Assembly: GCA_947561715.1 (NCBI GenBank)
Contig: OX387202.1
Coordinates: 7,639,001-7,703,000 of the forward strand
Length of the DNA stretch: 64,000 bases
Direction of reading: 5' to 3'
From: Ascidia mentula
Lineage: Eukaryota > Chordata > Ascidiacea > Phlebobranchia > Ascidiidae
Under the pieces are notes generated by a model, which worked only from the letters and a program-made list of their open reading frames with translations, searched no databases and was not told where the DNA came from. Below are positions 19,302 to 32,300 of the stretch, piece after piece (position 1 is the first letter of the stretch; every line of letters begins with the position of its first letter). Position numbers and translations under genes: made by a program.

Positions 19302-21427
19302 GTTTTTTACGCAAGTTCACATTAATCTAAATTTTTCCTCACATGAAAGTTTTAAGATTCTTACAAAGAACCAAAAGCAAAAATCCAGGAATTACACATC
19401 TTTGTCAGGTCAACCAACGACTGCTTTTTAGGAATTTCGGTTATGTTTACCTCTACTCAATTTCCGGCATTTCGTGTACGTGGGCTAGCCCTGAGAAATT
19501 GTGTGACATTATTTTAAGGTGTTTGCAAAGTTCATAAACAACAATTCTTGTTAGTCAAAAATAAGAAGGATGTGGCAGCCCGCAAGGTTTGCTGTGCTGT
19601 AAAACCAAATCACCCTAAAATATTTCACCATCCCCGCAAACATTTTATTCACACTGGGGTTACAGTGCATGTGACACGGTCATGGCAACTTTGCGTAAAA
19701 CTGGAGGTACATCTACAACACACATATATCCAAAGTTTTTCGGTTCTACGTCAACCAAAAAAACGCCATACAAGGCGCTCGCATCAAAAAAGGGGAAGGC
19801 GCCTTATATTGCAGATATCAAATAGTTTCAAAAATAGGAGAATCCACAAATTACGTTACCTCAAAATTCAGGACATGGTTTTACAACATAAAAAAATATG
19901 TCAATGTGAAGTCACAAACCCAAGGCTTATTTGTGATTATTTGTGACCCTGATTATCGGAAGACCAAAGGGTCTAGCAGCAACGACACTACTCCGTACTT
20001 CGACAAGACGCGGATGATGCGTTTCTTTGCGCAATGACATTATGACGTCATTTTAGGTTGGATGTCATGACTTTAACCTCACCTTTGTGTTGACTTTAAT
20101 TTGATGATTCCAACATTTCTAGTTACGAACTATATTGCGAAAAATACAGAAGTGGTTGATTGTGACGAATTAATCATATCACTTATGACGCGAAATCGGA
20201 GGCAACTCTACTGCCAGACAAAAAGTGGTACCAAGACAGAATAACTGTGTTGCATAATCGGTTTTTCTCGGCAGGTATTATTACGCAAATAAATAAGACC
20301 TAATAGGTCGAAACAACGGCCATCTGTTTGCAGCTCAAATTAACATTAAACTCCGTTTGTCACAAACCGGTCGCCGTATCAAGCTACTTTTTTCGGCAAA
20401 AATGTTTAATTTAATTATTATTAAGTTTTATTTTTCCGTGTTACATGCACTTTAAGGAATACTTGTATACAAACAAGTTAGAGCCTATATTACATTTTCA
20501 CACGAGAAAAACTTCGCACGTAAGTTAGCGTTTAACAACTGCACATGGCGGGCGGGTAATTGGTTGACGAACCGTTTCAATTGTTCAGAACAGACTAAGA
20601 GTCATTGAACATATATGAAAGTGGTACTCTGCCATGTTAAGTGCTTGCTCAGGTTTTCGCTATAAGTATACTGCACGCAAACAAGAATTTATTAGGAATT
20701 AAACTACTAGTTTATTGTCAAAATGCGTTTACTTTCAAAAACTTTGTTTTGAGCGTGTTATATAAAAAATGGCGTAATTGTGTTATTGTCGTTACGCATG
20801 GTCAATGAAGCGCATATACCAGTTTAATTATCACAAAATATATTGTAAAAACCAGCTCTTTTGCTTAAAACACTGTGTGTGGTGTTTTTTTAACAAGATG
20901 CGAGTGTTTAAATCGTAGAAAACTTTTCAGATATCGCCAAGCACAACTATCGTTTAAAAGCGGAAGTGAAAGTTAAGGGGGCGCATAAATAACATAAAAG
21001 AGAAATGTCGCAACTACCAAATTTCAGGTACCGGTATTTATACTCTTCTCATAGTAGCAATAATGGTATTTACAATCCATTTATTGAGATAAACACATAT
21101 TTTAGCGCAGACTTACTACTTTTACATGTAATGGAAATTAATTACGATGAAAAAAAAACGTTAAATATACTTCGCGCGTTGTCCCTCGCTCAATTATTTC
21201 CAATACAAGCACAAACAGGAACACGACAAAAAATATGTACTAGTACCAATCCGTCGTACTGTCGTCCATTGCATGTTCATGTTAATAACGCCTCTTTCAC
21301 AACTTTTTACCTTCAAGTGTGTGTTTGATGGCGTTTAATATTTACCAAACATTTGTCTCAGAATATGAAGTAAAACTGCACTGCAGTTTTTAGACAAATA
21401 TGCCTCATGTACCAACAAAGTTCAAAC
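19302..21427. other. Intergenic, no gene recognised
   Basis: This is upstream of the minus-strand WD-repeat gene start and downstream of the unrecognised gene at 21428. Frames such as 19548-19946 (+) are rich in His, Lys and Arg, lack motifs and look like chance. The WD-gene promoter should lie just to the right of 19301. Confidence 0.35.
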
Positions 21428-22740
21428 TCATTTAAGGGTAAAACACATTTCCTCAATTACTGTGTCAATATCGGATGAAACTGCACCTACATCCTATACT
21501 TATATCGCAAGACAAAATGACCCGACGTGCTAAATCGCGACATCACAACATTGTACAGACACATGAACCCAAGACAATATTGACAATCTTACCAAAACAT
21601 TTACACTGGACGACCATCGCGTCAACCCCTTATTCACGTCGCATTCACTCGCTGAGAGTCTACAAAATGCGTCACCATGACAATCAACAGCGCGTCGGGT
21701 TAATGATTAATAGGCGACAAAGGGCACCCCAGTGCGCACACAAGTTCCTTACCTGCTGTAGTCGTCCGAGACAGTGCTTTCTGCTCGGCTGTAGTTGGAT
21801 GCGGCCGATTCCAAGTCACGTCTCTAGGAAAATGATGCAGTTAAGGAACACGTTTTCAAAAGTTATTCGGAATCCAATAAGGATTTTAGTTTCGATGTAT
21901 TTTCACAAAAGTCAATTGTTTGCTCATAAAAAAAACTTGCACATAAAACAAAAAATATATATGCACTGCATGTGTCATAATGGCGGGTTTCCAATTTGTT
22001 GGATGCAATAAATTGAAATATTTTTTATGTTCAAAAAGGTTTAACTTGAAAAGGAAACCCATTGGTGAAATACTAGAAACATGTGATTTTATTTCTTTTG
22101 CACATTTACAAACAAAACAAAACGTATTATATCTAAATTTGTTACCGGACTTAAACATCTTCTCAAAAGGCGATCGTTTTCGTTCTGGATTGAATTGACT
22201 CTCCGTTCATATCGTCGCTTGGTGGTGTGAGAACGGTAGCGGGATGCGATGTTAACTGGATTCGCTATTGAAGTACGCGCTAAGGTTCGACTTGCCCAAT
22301 TTTCTGGACCTTAAACAAAAATGCGGAATGTTTACTAAATAACACATGGTTACTTATGTGTTCAATGAATAGTTTTAGTGCCATATTTCTAAACAAACTT
22401 TAACTTCTCAAAACACTGTGTTTGAAATATTGCAACAGAAATCATGTCGTATTTTTGAAAAACAGCTTTGTGACGAAATACTGTGATGATCCACGGTTTA
22501 TTGCGCCTTCATATATACCACTACATGGGGATTTTAGGCCTATCCGCTTAGTAATAAAAAAACTCGGTTTGTAGTTTAAATGCCAAAAGGCAATTCATAC
22601 TTTGCTGTCGTATCAGATGTAAAGATTTGGATCTTTGCCAATAATGCGGCATCTTGAAATCATCATCCTCCGCTTTTTTTGCGTGCCAAGAGACAGCCCG
22701 GTCATTGGTGGAAAGGTAATAGTTCTCCTCGCCCTCCAAA
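21428..22740 (-). CDS. Unrecognised gene, five phase-compatible exons (5' end not found)
   Basis: Five consecutive minus-strand exons with consensus splice sites join in one frame: 22740-22601, 22309-22146, 21823-21753, 21659-21593 and 21493-21428 (stop TGA). Phases are 1, 0, 2, 0 and stop; the first exon needs two bases from an upstream exon that was not found. The ~169-residue product is hydrophilic. It starts LEGEENYYLSTNDRAVSWH, has a basic helical stretch (HTTKRRYERRVNSIQNENDR, then LLRR), a Ser-rich segment (SAASNYSRAESTVSDD) and ends SSDIDTVIEEMCFTLK. No enzyme motif, signal peptide or membrane segment is seen. The R-V-x-x-I-x-x-E-N-x-R-L-L pattern faintly recalls the helix of CFAP97/Hemingway-type axonemal proteins, but this is only a hint. 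The plus-strand frame at 21475-22011 is its antisense shadow. Confidence 0.6.
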
Positions 22741-24651
22741 CTGAACAAACAATGCATATAGGTCACTGGTTGAGTCCTTTTATATGGTCACCTATCTAAT
22801 TTATTTTTAGATTGTTAAACAATAACAAAAACACTTTACTGAAAAAATGGATTTGTTCCTAAACAGTACATGCCAGCATATTACTGTAGTACTGGCATTC
22901 AAGCCCATGCCGGGACTTACCGACCTCATCAGTGGGTCCCATATTTCTAATGTTAAATATTTAAGATGCGCATTACTGTTAAGTTTACATACATCCCCTA
23001 ATAGTATGTTATCGTAGCAAAATGCAGGATCAACACGGGTATATTTAAAAGATATCAGTCCAGTTTCCTGATAGTTCTGTATTGCGACCTATTGCTTTAC
23101 TGACCACATGTTACTATAGAAGTTCAAATAGACTGTTGATCTTGCATTTTTTCGGCCTAATAGAGTGCTGTGATTAATTCACACTGGTACGCAAGCGCTT
23201 AACTTGCCTGGCGATCGATTTTTAAAAATACCTGGGTGTGGGCGATTCTTCCAAATATGCTGTCGGTATACTTCTACGGCAACTCAAGGTGCTGTGCATA
23301 TTTTGGCCTAAAAGCTCCATTATAATTTTTTTCTGGCAAACACTATATGTTCAGATCATTAGATTAATGGCTTTCGATTATTAAAATGGAAAGTGCACCA
23401 AGGCCTTTACGAATGAAGTACCACACCTATACAAACACCTATTCAACTTCCTTCCGCATTTCTAAAGGCCCAAACCAACAATATGCTCGATGTAAGTGGA
23501 CCTTTCGAAGTAGCCTATATGTGCAATGACATCAGTAACTTCAAAAAAATAGGAGCACAGCACATAATAAAAACTGGAATATACGTTTTGTGTCATACAA
23601 TTGACATCTGTTTCCAAGAAACAAAGTCTCGACTAGTATATTTTAGTACAATTGCCATCCAGACTTTTGCATACTTCGCTACACCAATGGGTGAGTGATT
23701 ATCAAGGCCCTGGTTTATCTGTATTGCGATTTAGGTCGTGTTTCACGTGAATAAGCACATGGGTTGTGAATTAGTCGTGTTATTGTAATGTTCCTTGCCG
23801 CTAAATAAAAGTCTACAAAAGATTAATTTGAGTACTAAGTCCAATGACTTGTAACTGTAACTCTATGTCAGGGTGTAAACAGCAAAGTAAAACTTTTCAC
23901 ATAACTTTGCTACTTTTTAACTGAAAATACGCAATTTAAAACATGGATTAGTCTGTTCTTAGACTCACTTTGTCCTACGCTACACTTATCACTTCGGAAA
24001 TGAACAATACACACCACCGCATCTACATGTTTTTGCGGCCGTTACCGAGGTTATGTATAAGCCTCACTGAAGGAGTACATGAGCATCTATGTTGGTGTGT
24101 GGTTTTCTTTCAATCAAACGGCAAGATATTTGCCCTGACCAAACACAAGAATGTTTTTGAATAGAGTGCGCTAAACTTTCGATTCTTTCGAGACGAAGAG
24201 TATATTAAATCGTGACGTGTATGTTTGGTTTGTGTACATGGAGGTTACGGCGTTGGAATGAGTCATAAATCAAAGAGTGTTTTTGTTATATTGGCATTGG
24301 CATATCCTGAAGTACAATCACCTCAATTTAATGAAAGTTTTCTTTTATTAATTGCATGATTTACAGGAGGCACATATAACATTATTTTATTCTCATATTT
24401 TAATTAGTCGGAGTATATAAAGCATTTTTCCTGGTAAGAATGTCACGTTTTAAATCCTTCGTATATGCCTGATTGTCAGCTTGTAGTGTTGTAATGGACA
24501 CTTAGCAGTAAAATAACAATACGCAGATGAGTTTATACACAAGAACAGAGATAATTTTTTCCTTTAAATGTTCACAGAATTGTTAGTACAAAGCTTCGAA
24601 ATTGCAAATCTGTTTATTAAATGGAAAATTAAGCAAAGTTAATGATCCGAG
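22741..24651. other. Intergenic, may hide a 5' exon of the gene at 21428-22740
   Basis: The 5' exon of the unrecognised gene should be here. A small candidate, ATGGGACCCACTGATGAGG near 22945 on the minus strand followed by GTAAGT, ends in phase 1 whereas phase 2 is required, so it was not accepted. No other coding signal was recognised. Confidence 0.35.
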
Positions 24652-27600
24652 TTACATTAGATAGCGATTTAAAATAGTTTCATATTTTTCTTGTTGTCCT
24701 GATGTTTTTGAGGGATTCCCGTTTGTAAAGACAAAAGCCTCGCAATCCTCCAATGTGGCGACTCCAACCTTTATCTTAGCACCAAGCTCACTAGAAAAGC
24801 TGGAGTATCGTTCCTTTAAAAATGCAGAAGCACAACTTTAATTAGAAACTATTCATCACCATCATGTCTGCCTTCTTCAAATATTCAAAGTTTTAATATG
24901 TTCGCCGAAAAGCCCTTCCTGACCTTTTTCATTTTGTCCAGGATGCCGTCTTCATGAAGTTTTGCTGCAACTTTTAACGCTTTGGCAAAGCAATCCATCG
25001 CGCCAACATGAGAAATCAACATGTCCACCACATCAGTCGACTCGCGACGAACTTTGCAATCAAAGTTTAAACCTCCAGGAGCAATTCCGCCTTGTTCTAA
25101 AACTACCTAAAATGCAAGCATATGTGATTTGTGTCACAATGCAGCTGAAACTAAAAGCATCCTTAACAAAGGCTTGGTTAATCTTTAAGTAGCTTAAACA
25201 AAGGCGTGGTGTACATTATGTTAGTAGTTGTACATTTTTACAAATCGTTATTTCTTCTTATGCTTTTTTGCCAATGCCTTGTAAATATATTAGATTATCC
25301 GTATTTTATATCACAGCTTAGCTTCTAAATGTCATAATGCTCTTTGAGAAAGTATTACTTTTGTCAATTAAATGCGAGGTGCCCAGTAATCATGTTGTAG
25401 AAAAAGAGTATCTTAAAGTTTATCCATTTTCGGAAAATATTGCCTCCCATTCGACAAAACAAGTTGATGAAATAAATAACGGTTACTTTGACATAAAATA
25501 ACCACAAGGAACTGTAGGATTTGCTTTTGGGCTGAACTAAAATTATGGCACAAAGTAAAAAAAAATTTCAATTTTACTTTCATGATCATTGTTGCGTTCT
25601 TAACATCCATTGGAAATTGGTCAGTGTCCCACCCTAGATCAGGAGAACCTGTGTTGGAGTCAATTGAACCCAGAAGAGAAAAGGCTGACGCCATAGCCAC
25701 ATCATGTTCGTGGCAATGGCCGGCCAATGTCGTGTGGTTAGGTTCGATGTTAAGCTGAGTAGAACAAATGTGTTTGTTTTAACTTTTAGCTGGTATAAAA
25801 TCATACACATAAATTATTTTCCTTCAGCCTACCTTGAAGTCTTTATCCAAGCCATAAGTTTTGAGAAAGGCAATGACTGTCATGGCATCTGTTAATTTTT
25901 TTGTTTATACTTAAACGTGTAATGAAATATATTTAAGCCCAATAAAAATTAAAGTATGTAGTACACTATATTTAAATAATTTAGTGTGCCACTTCGCTCG
26001 GATCATTTAATCTTTAGTGATATATGCTATTTGCAATGGCATACCAACCATAATCATATTGATGCTTCGTGGGTTCCTTTGGCTTCGGCTCAATAAGAAA
26101 TTGTCCAGCAAAGCCAATCTGCTTTTTGTAAGCTACAACAGAATGTATCGTTTACAGAAACTAAAAAATACATTTTTTTTTTGATAAAATCGTTTTATGA
26201 CTCATTTTTTAAACTCGTAATTTTATTTTTTGTAAAACTAAGTTATTTGAAGCAGTGTCTTCTTAAACAGTCATACTAACCAAGAACCATTTTAAAAAAA
26301 CTAGCCATCTGGTCAATTTCGGTGCGTAGATTGGTATTGAGAAGTGTGTGGTATCCCTCACGCCCTCCCCAGAATACAAAGTTCTCTGCCCCCAACTTTT
26401 TTCCAACTTCCAGAGACTTTTTTACTTGGGCAGCTGCATAGGCAAATACGTGAAGGTCGGGATTTGTGGCGGCGCCATTGCTATACCTGTCGAAAGAAGT
26501 TTTGTAACTATGGGTACTCCAGAATATAATTAAATATTTTGTAATAATTTCTTATTTAAAACTCTGGTAAAAACATTAATGCCCCCAAGTGAAGTACTGA
26601 GATAACATGTTTGATACACCAAATATCGAAGTTACATTACACTTGATAACAAGACTAAGTTAAAACAAACTTCAACTTTATCTCATGAAACATTGCGGCA
26701 AAGTAGATTTTACTTTCTGCGATCAGCATTCAATGTCACCATTCAATATAGGTTTCCTCCACTACCATTACCTTGGGTGAGCAAATAGGTTGCAAGTGTT
26801 CCACAAAAGTTTAATTCCAGTTTGTTTCTGCAGGTCGCAAGCTAGATTCACCATGTGGTCAAGGTTTTCATTAGTTTCCTGGAGAGTACTTCCTTCAGGA
26901 GCTATGTCGCGGTCATGAAAAGACCAGTACTATATATACCAAGCAGTGTTTATATTTTGCCAAGTTGTAGGGCTTTTATTGGGTATTTTGTACATTTTAA
27001 TTGCTTATATATTGCAATTTGTAAATTTCTGAAACAGCAAAATGTAAGTATTGTACCGACTGTTGCGTTTAACGCATAAATACCTTGACTCCCAACTTTG
27101 ACATGAAGTCAAACGCCACTTTCATGCGACGTTCTGCGTTTTCAATGCTGTCGGTTGCGTCATCCCAGGGTCTCATTAATGTGGGAAAACCAAATGGATC
27201 AGCTCCTATTGTTAATGCACCATCCGAAACATTATTTTAGCATTAAATACACTTATTGTAACAAAATGATTGTTTACTAAAATGACATATACCATTTCAA
27301 TTGATACATGACATAGTTTATAGCTGGAAATATTGCTTCGTATAAACGTGACATGTGTTTTGTACAGTTTTTTATTGTGTTTTGTGTTTCATATGTAAAA
27401 GTTGTGTTTAGTGATTTTTCATTATCGTTTCAAGAAAATCTTGAATGCAACAGGCGGGCCGGCCACACCGCCAGCAATAACAACTTTATTCGATATATAG
27501 TGCTTTATTGACAAGTACTTTAACCAATTTAAAAAAATATTATGTCTTATCATTGAAATGTCCGTCAAATCCGAAATCCTTCAAATTTTTTTGGGGTCAA

Positions 27601-28262
27601 AACGAAAAACATGTACTGCATTTCGTAACCACACGCCAATTGTAGAAACATATTCTCACCTGTGCCTCTAAATGTATGCCAGTAACAAACAGAGAACCTT
27701 AACCAATCTTTCATCTTTTTCCCCATTACCAATTCATCTTCGTTGTAATGGCGGTAGCAGAGAACATCTGTAACGGCCGCGTCTGGCTTGTATGGAATTT
27801 TTTCCAGGTCTAAAATTGTACAATTGTTCGTATTCACTCAACGTGTGTCATGCAACCTAATTTGGCCCGGACTATCGAATCGACCGAAAACGTGTTAATT
27901 GAGGATTATTAGGTATATATATTTTGCCTGTTTGTTAATTTGCAGCAATATTTAATATTTTGTTTAAGAAAGTATAGACGGGAAAGAATATTTAGCTTAT
28001 CCAAGAACAGTGGCTGGGTGCAAAAATATGAGAATTTTTTGTATCCCCTTAATTAAGTGATGTAATTTTGTTTAGGCAATTTCAAAATCATCTTGATCTA
28101 CTTTTCGTTGTCTTTGGGCCATTTCCTGTGACAGTCGGGCTTATAGGATAGAACAACATAGGCTACAAGCTATTGTTTACACTTACCCACAGGAAATTTA
28201 TTCATTAACTTTCGGTTTTCATTTGACATTGAATTGCTTGATGCTGGAGCAAATGACGACAT
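24652..28262 (-). CDS. xylA-like: Xylose isomerase (class II type), 10 exons, 457 aa
   Basis: Xylose isomerase interconverts D-xylose and D-xylulose (and glucose/fructose) in a TIM barrel with two divalent metals. Exons: 28262-28187, 27809-27660, 27205-27084, 26929-26772, 26486-26281, 26132-26049, 25888-25833, 25754-25578, 25106-24924 and 24813-24652; total 1374 nt, all in phase. Family motifs in order: [13 protein letters not shown]; the catalytic His/Asp segment [12 protein letters not shown] (about 117-128); [32 protein letters not shown] (about 248-265) with metal-ligand Glu and Lys; [13 protein letters not shown] (about 285) with ligand Glu and His; LGWDTDQFP (about 323) with ligand Asp residues; [15 protein letters not shown]. 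Length and all active-site residues are normal for the family, so it should be active. There is no clear signal peptide. Nine introns in the local style show an established animal gene rather than bacterial contamination. It is divergent from BBS4. Confidence 0.93.
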
Positions 28263-29364
28263 TATACTAAAATCACACGTGCTGTACTTCTGTCACTATT
28301 TTTTGTTGACATAAAATATAAGCTTAGAGTTACAAACACGAACACCGGTTTGTTCAACTACTACATAGCATTTCCAGCTGCATGTCAGCGAGTCTTGTAG
28401 TACACTCTAGTAGTCTACTATTGTTATTACCATATCGCCGTTAGGTTTGCTCTGACTCCAGCTAATTGATGCAACATTGCGGCACCCACGATGAAACGGT
28501 TTGGCACAGTTTTTTTCTGTGCTGTCAGCTGAGCCCAGGAAGTCAATTATTAGCCACCAACTGATAAGAGTTGTGCGCAGTCTGCAAAGCAATCAGCCAG
28601 TGGCAACTCGTGCCATAAAGAATCGCATGTCATTTCCGGTGTTTTACATGCTTCGTGAATACAAATGACTTGTATTGGACAATTTGAATAAAAGTATTAT
28701 ACAAAGGTGCTAAATGATATTTGCCATACAATGTTTGTTTCTTTTGCGACACAAGGATATTGTTTGGTAAATGAATGGGGTTCTAATTAAAATTTGATTG
28801 AATATGGGATGGAACTTATTTTTTTTTTGCTCCAGCAGCACTGCGAAACTTCCAGTATTTAAATGGAGTGTACTCCAGTATGCTACGTTTTTTTTCGCGT
28901 ATTGGAAAACCCGTTTCCTTGCCGAAAAAGCTAAATTGACAAAAAATCCCAGTCTGTAGCATAGGTAGGGAGGACAGCGACATCTTATGACTATAGAGGG
29001 TTTTATACTCACTTGACAAAGGGATTAACTCAGAATGAACCCTTTTGTTAGATTCCTTTTGACATGATTAGTCCTTAATCGGAGTCACAGTACTTCAGCA
29101 TTTTCTTACTTCAACATTTTCAACTTTCATGTAATGTTTAATGAACCTGTTATTCTTAAGCACGACAACAGTTTAATAATGTCAGTAACTACGTTTATGA
29201 TATATATCTTTGCAACACTATTATTATGTCAAGTCCCTCAGAAGTGTGGTTTGGGAATTGCTGTGTTGTGCAACATATGTGATTGTGATATACATAATTC
29301 ATATATTCTGTTTGTTTAGTACTTCTGCGTAACAGTATAGTAGTGACCTAATTTATTTAATAAA
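28263..29364. promoter_or_regulatory. Divergent intergenic region between xylose isomerase and BBS4
   Basis: About 1.1 kb separates two start codons pointing away from each other. The promoters of both genes and their 5' UTRs must lie here. No conserved element, TATA placement or repeat could be assigned by eye. Confidence 0.5.
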
Positions 29365-32300
29365 ATGTCAGCTATGGCAGAGAATTCAACTACTGGAAGT
29401 GTAAGTCAGAAAAATCAAATATTCTTTCTAATTGGTGCGAATTAGTAGTTTTTTTTTATGCAGGAAGAAAGGACTGAAATCCCTTACAAGAGTAAAAATG
29501 ATCATCCACCAATAACATCAGGACCTAGACGAAAAATTAAGGCAAGAAAGGGTAGGAATGTGTTACATTTACTTCGTTTGTTTCATTTGCAAAATGTATG
29601 CTACAGCAGATGTTGGCACCCTTATGGGTCTTTCAATCTGGCCCTCCAAACTTTGTTATAAATTAGTGTTACTTAAGAAAAATGTTCATGCTGAAGTTTG
29701 ATGCAATTTTATGTTTTTTTTTACTTTCTGTTGCAACTTGAATATTGTAAATAGTTTAGTTTATCAGATTATGTGGTAGGTATAATAGTTTTTGTATGAA
29801 AAAGTTATTTTTTTAGCGGCCAAGCTTCCAACTATTGAGAGAAGAAATTGGTTAATTCATGCACACTTTATCAGAAAGGAATTTAGTGCTTGTAAGGTGA
29901 GCAGTAGGTCGGGTGATTTTCTTGAGAAATTTTGAAGCCTTGCCATGTTTATTTTATTGCGATAAACTTGTCAATTATTAGACTGGCCTGACTGGCATTA
30001 TTCTATCAGTAATTTGCAAATATGTACCGGGAAATGAAATGTCATAAAAACTAATGAAGTTGTGGGTATTATTGTAACTGCCAATTGCTAATGGCATAGA
30101 ATTGTACAAAAAATAAAAAACATGGGGTTTTTGTGCTTTTGGGCAGTGGTTTTAAACCTTTTAATGTCATTTGTGCACATTTAAATTTAGTCAGTCCAAA
30201 TTCGGTTCATACATACATTCAATGTAGTGAACTGATCGTACAATAAAAACGTCAACATCAAGCATTATGACCTAACTTTTACTTTGCCAAACGCAGAGCC
30301 TTGTACAAGAACAGCTCACTGAAACAAATGGACAGTGTGAATATGCAATATACATTCAGGTAAGTTTTTTGCTTTGAAGTTGTAACAATATTTATGTAAA
30401 CAAGATAATTTTATGTATGTATGTTTGTGTTTATGTGTTGTAGGGTTTAATGATGAGAATGGAAGGTGAAATTCAGCAATCTCTTGAGCTCTTTCAAGCC
30501 TGTCATCAACTTAATCCGATAAATGCAGACAACATGAAGCAGATAGCAAAAAATTTGTAAGGCATATTAATGTTTGAAATGTACAGTAACAAGAAAAGTT
30601 AATAGTTATCACACATCCAATACAATCATTGCACAATTTAGTTGAGAAACCCTGTTCTATAGCTGATCATAATGTGTACTTTAAAAGTTATACCACTGTT
30701 GCTTTGGTCACATAATTTTATGTTATCTTCCTGACCACTGTATTTTTAAGGATTTTGCTTGGAAAACATAAAGGAGCAATTGAGTGTTATAGTACTGCTA
30801 TTGATCTTGGTGAAAAAGACTGGGAGATTTGTCACTGCTTAGGGGTGTGTTACCAATTTCTAAAGCAGTTAAAGAAGGTAAAATTATTTGGTTTGTATTT
30901 GCCAAATAGATGTGTTTTTAAAAAATAGATGATGTGTTTTTATTGGTGTTTTTACACTTATCAAATCAATGAATAAAATAGGGGTATTTAGTTGCAGTGT
31001 ATTATTGATTAAGTAGATAGAAAATTTGACAATGTAATTTTTACACACCTTGGTTTGTTTTTTAATTATTGAGCAATTATTGGGCATTAAATAATAATAA
31101 AAATTCTTTAATATGTTACTTGATCAAATGATCCACCAGTGTTGTTTATTAAGTTATTGTTTGTTATAAGTTTTGAACTGGCTTGATTGGCCATCAATCT
31201 GAAAAAAAGTTTAAAAAAGAGTTAAACATTTTACAATAATAAGCAGTGCATTTTGGAATTTCATTCCTCTTTGGTTGGTAACATAGCTGTGCCATTTGAA
31301 CAAAGCTAAATATTTTTAGGCTGAGGATTGCTACGTAGAAGCACTTTCTAAAAGCAAACGAGTTGTTACTTACAATACCCTTGCTAAACTGTATTTGGAA
31401 CAAAAAGATAATGAAAAGGCTATTGCAGTTCTTCAGAAAGGTAGCATTTCATTGTAGTTCATCATGTTAATGGATTTCCTAATTGTGTATGTCAACTGTT
31501 TTAGAGGAGCTAGTTAAGATAGTAACACCTATTCAAAACTTAACTTAGCTCTTGTTTTCCAATTGAAAATCAATCTAAAGTAAATGATTCAACTCTTCAT
31601 TTAATTTTATTTTAGAAATTCGGAACAAGTGTAATCTAAAACAGTGGTTCTCAACCTTTTAGGTCCTGACAGACCCTTTTAATTATGTTGATAAGACATA
31701 AAAGCCCTTTTAAATATGAAACAGCTCATCACATTATTGTACTATGTTATGCTGCAGGTGTAGAGTTTGCCCCGGAAAACACTGAGCTTCTTACATCACT
31801 TGGTCTTTTGCATTTACGAAAAGAAAACTTTCACAGAGCATTTGAACTTCTGGGAAAAGCTCTTACTTATGACCCAGAAAACTATAAGGTGGTCATAGTT
31901 GTGAAATAATTGTTAATTTTTTTTTGCAATTGCTTTGCACAGTTAAATAATGACTTTTACAAGGAAAATAACTGTTGGTTAAATTTTCTATAATATATTA
32001 TCAGGCCATTTTAGCTGCTGGATCTTTAATGCAAAAGCATGGTGATTATGATGTGGCACTGACAAAATACAGAGTTGCAGCCCAAAGAGTTCCAGAAAGT
32101 TCATCTCTGTGGAACAATATAGCCATGTGCTTTTTTGGGAAAAAAAAGAATGTTGCTGTAAGTTTTAAGTAGAAATGTTAAATTATCCACAAAATTTAAT
32201 AAATTTGCATGCAGTTAGAGCAGACACAAGCAAACTATAGCCTGCAGGCCGAATACAGCCCTTTAGGTCTTTTAATATGGCCCACCAAACGATTTGAAAT

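Noticed and set aside
21475-22011. 178-codon plus-strand ORF, the longest in its region after the Dbx exon
   Set aside because: Rich in His, Arg and Lys, no motif, and antisense to four phase-compatible minus-strand exons; treated as a shadow.
22920-22950. Candidate first exon ATGGGACCCACTGATGAGG + GTAAGT for the unrecognised gene
   Set aside because: Ends in phase 1 while the next exon needs phase 2.
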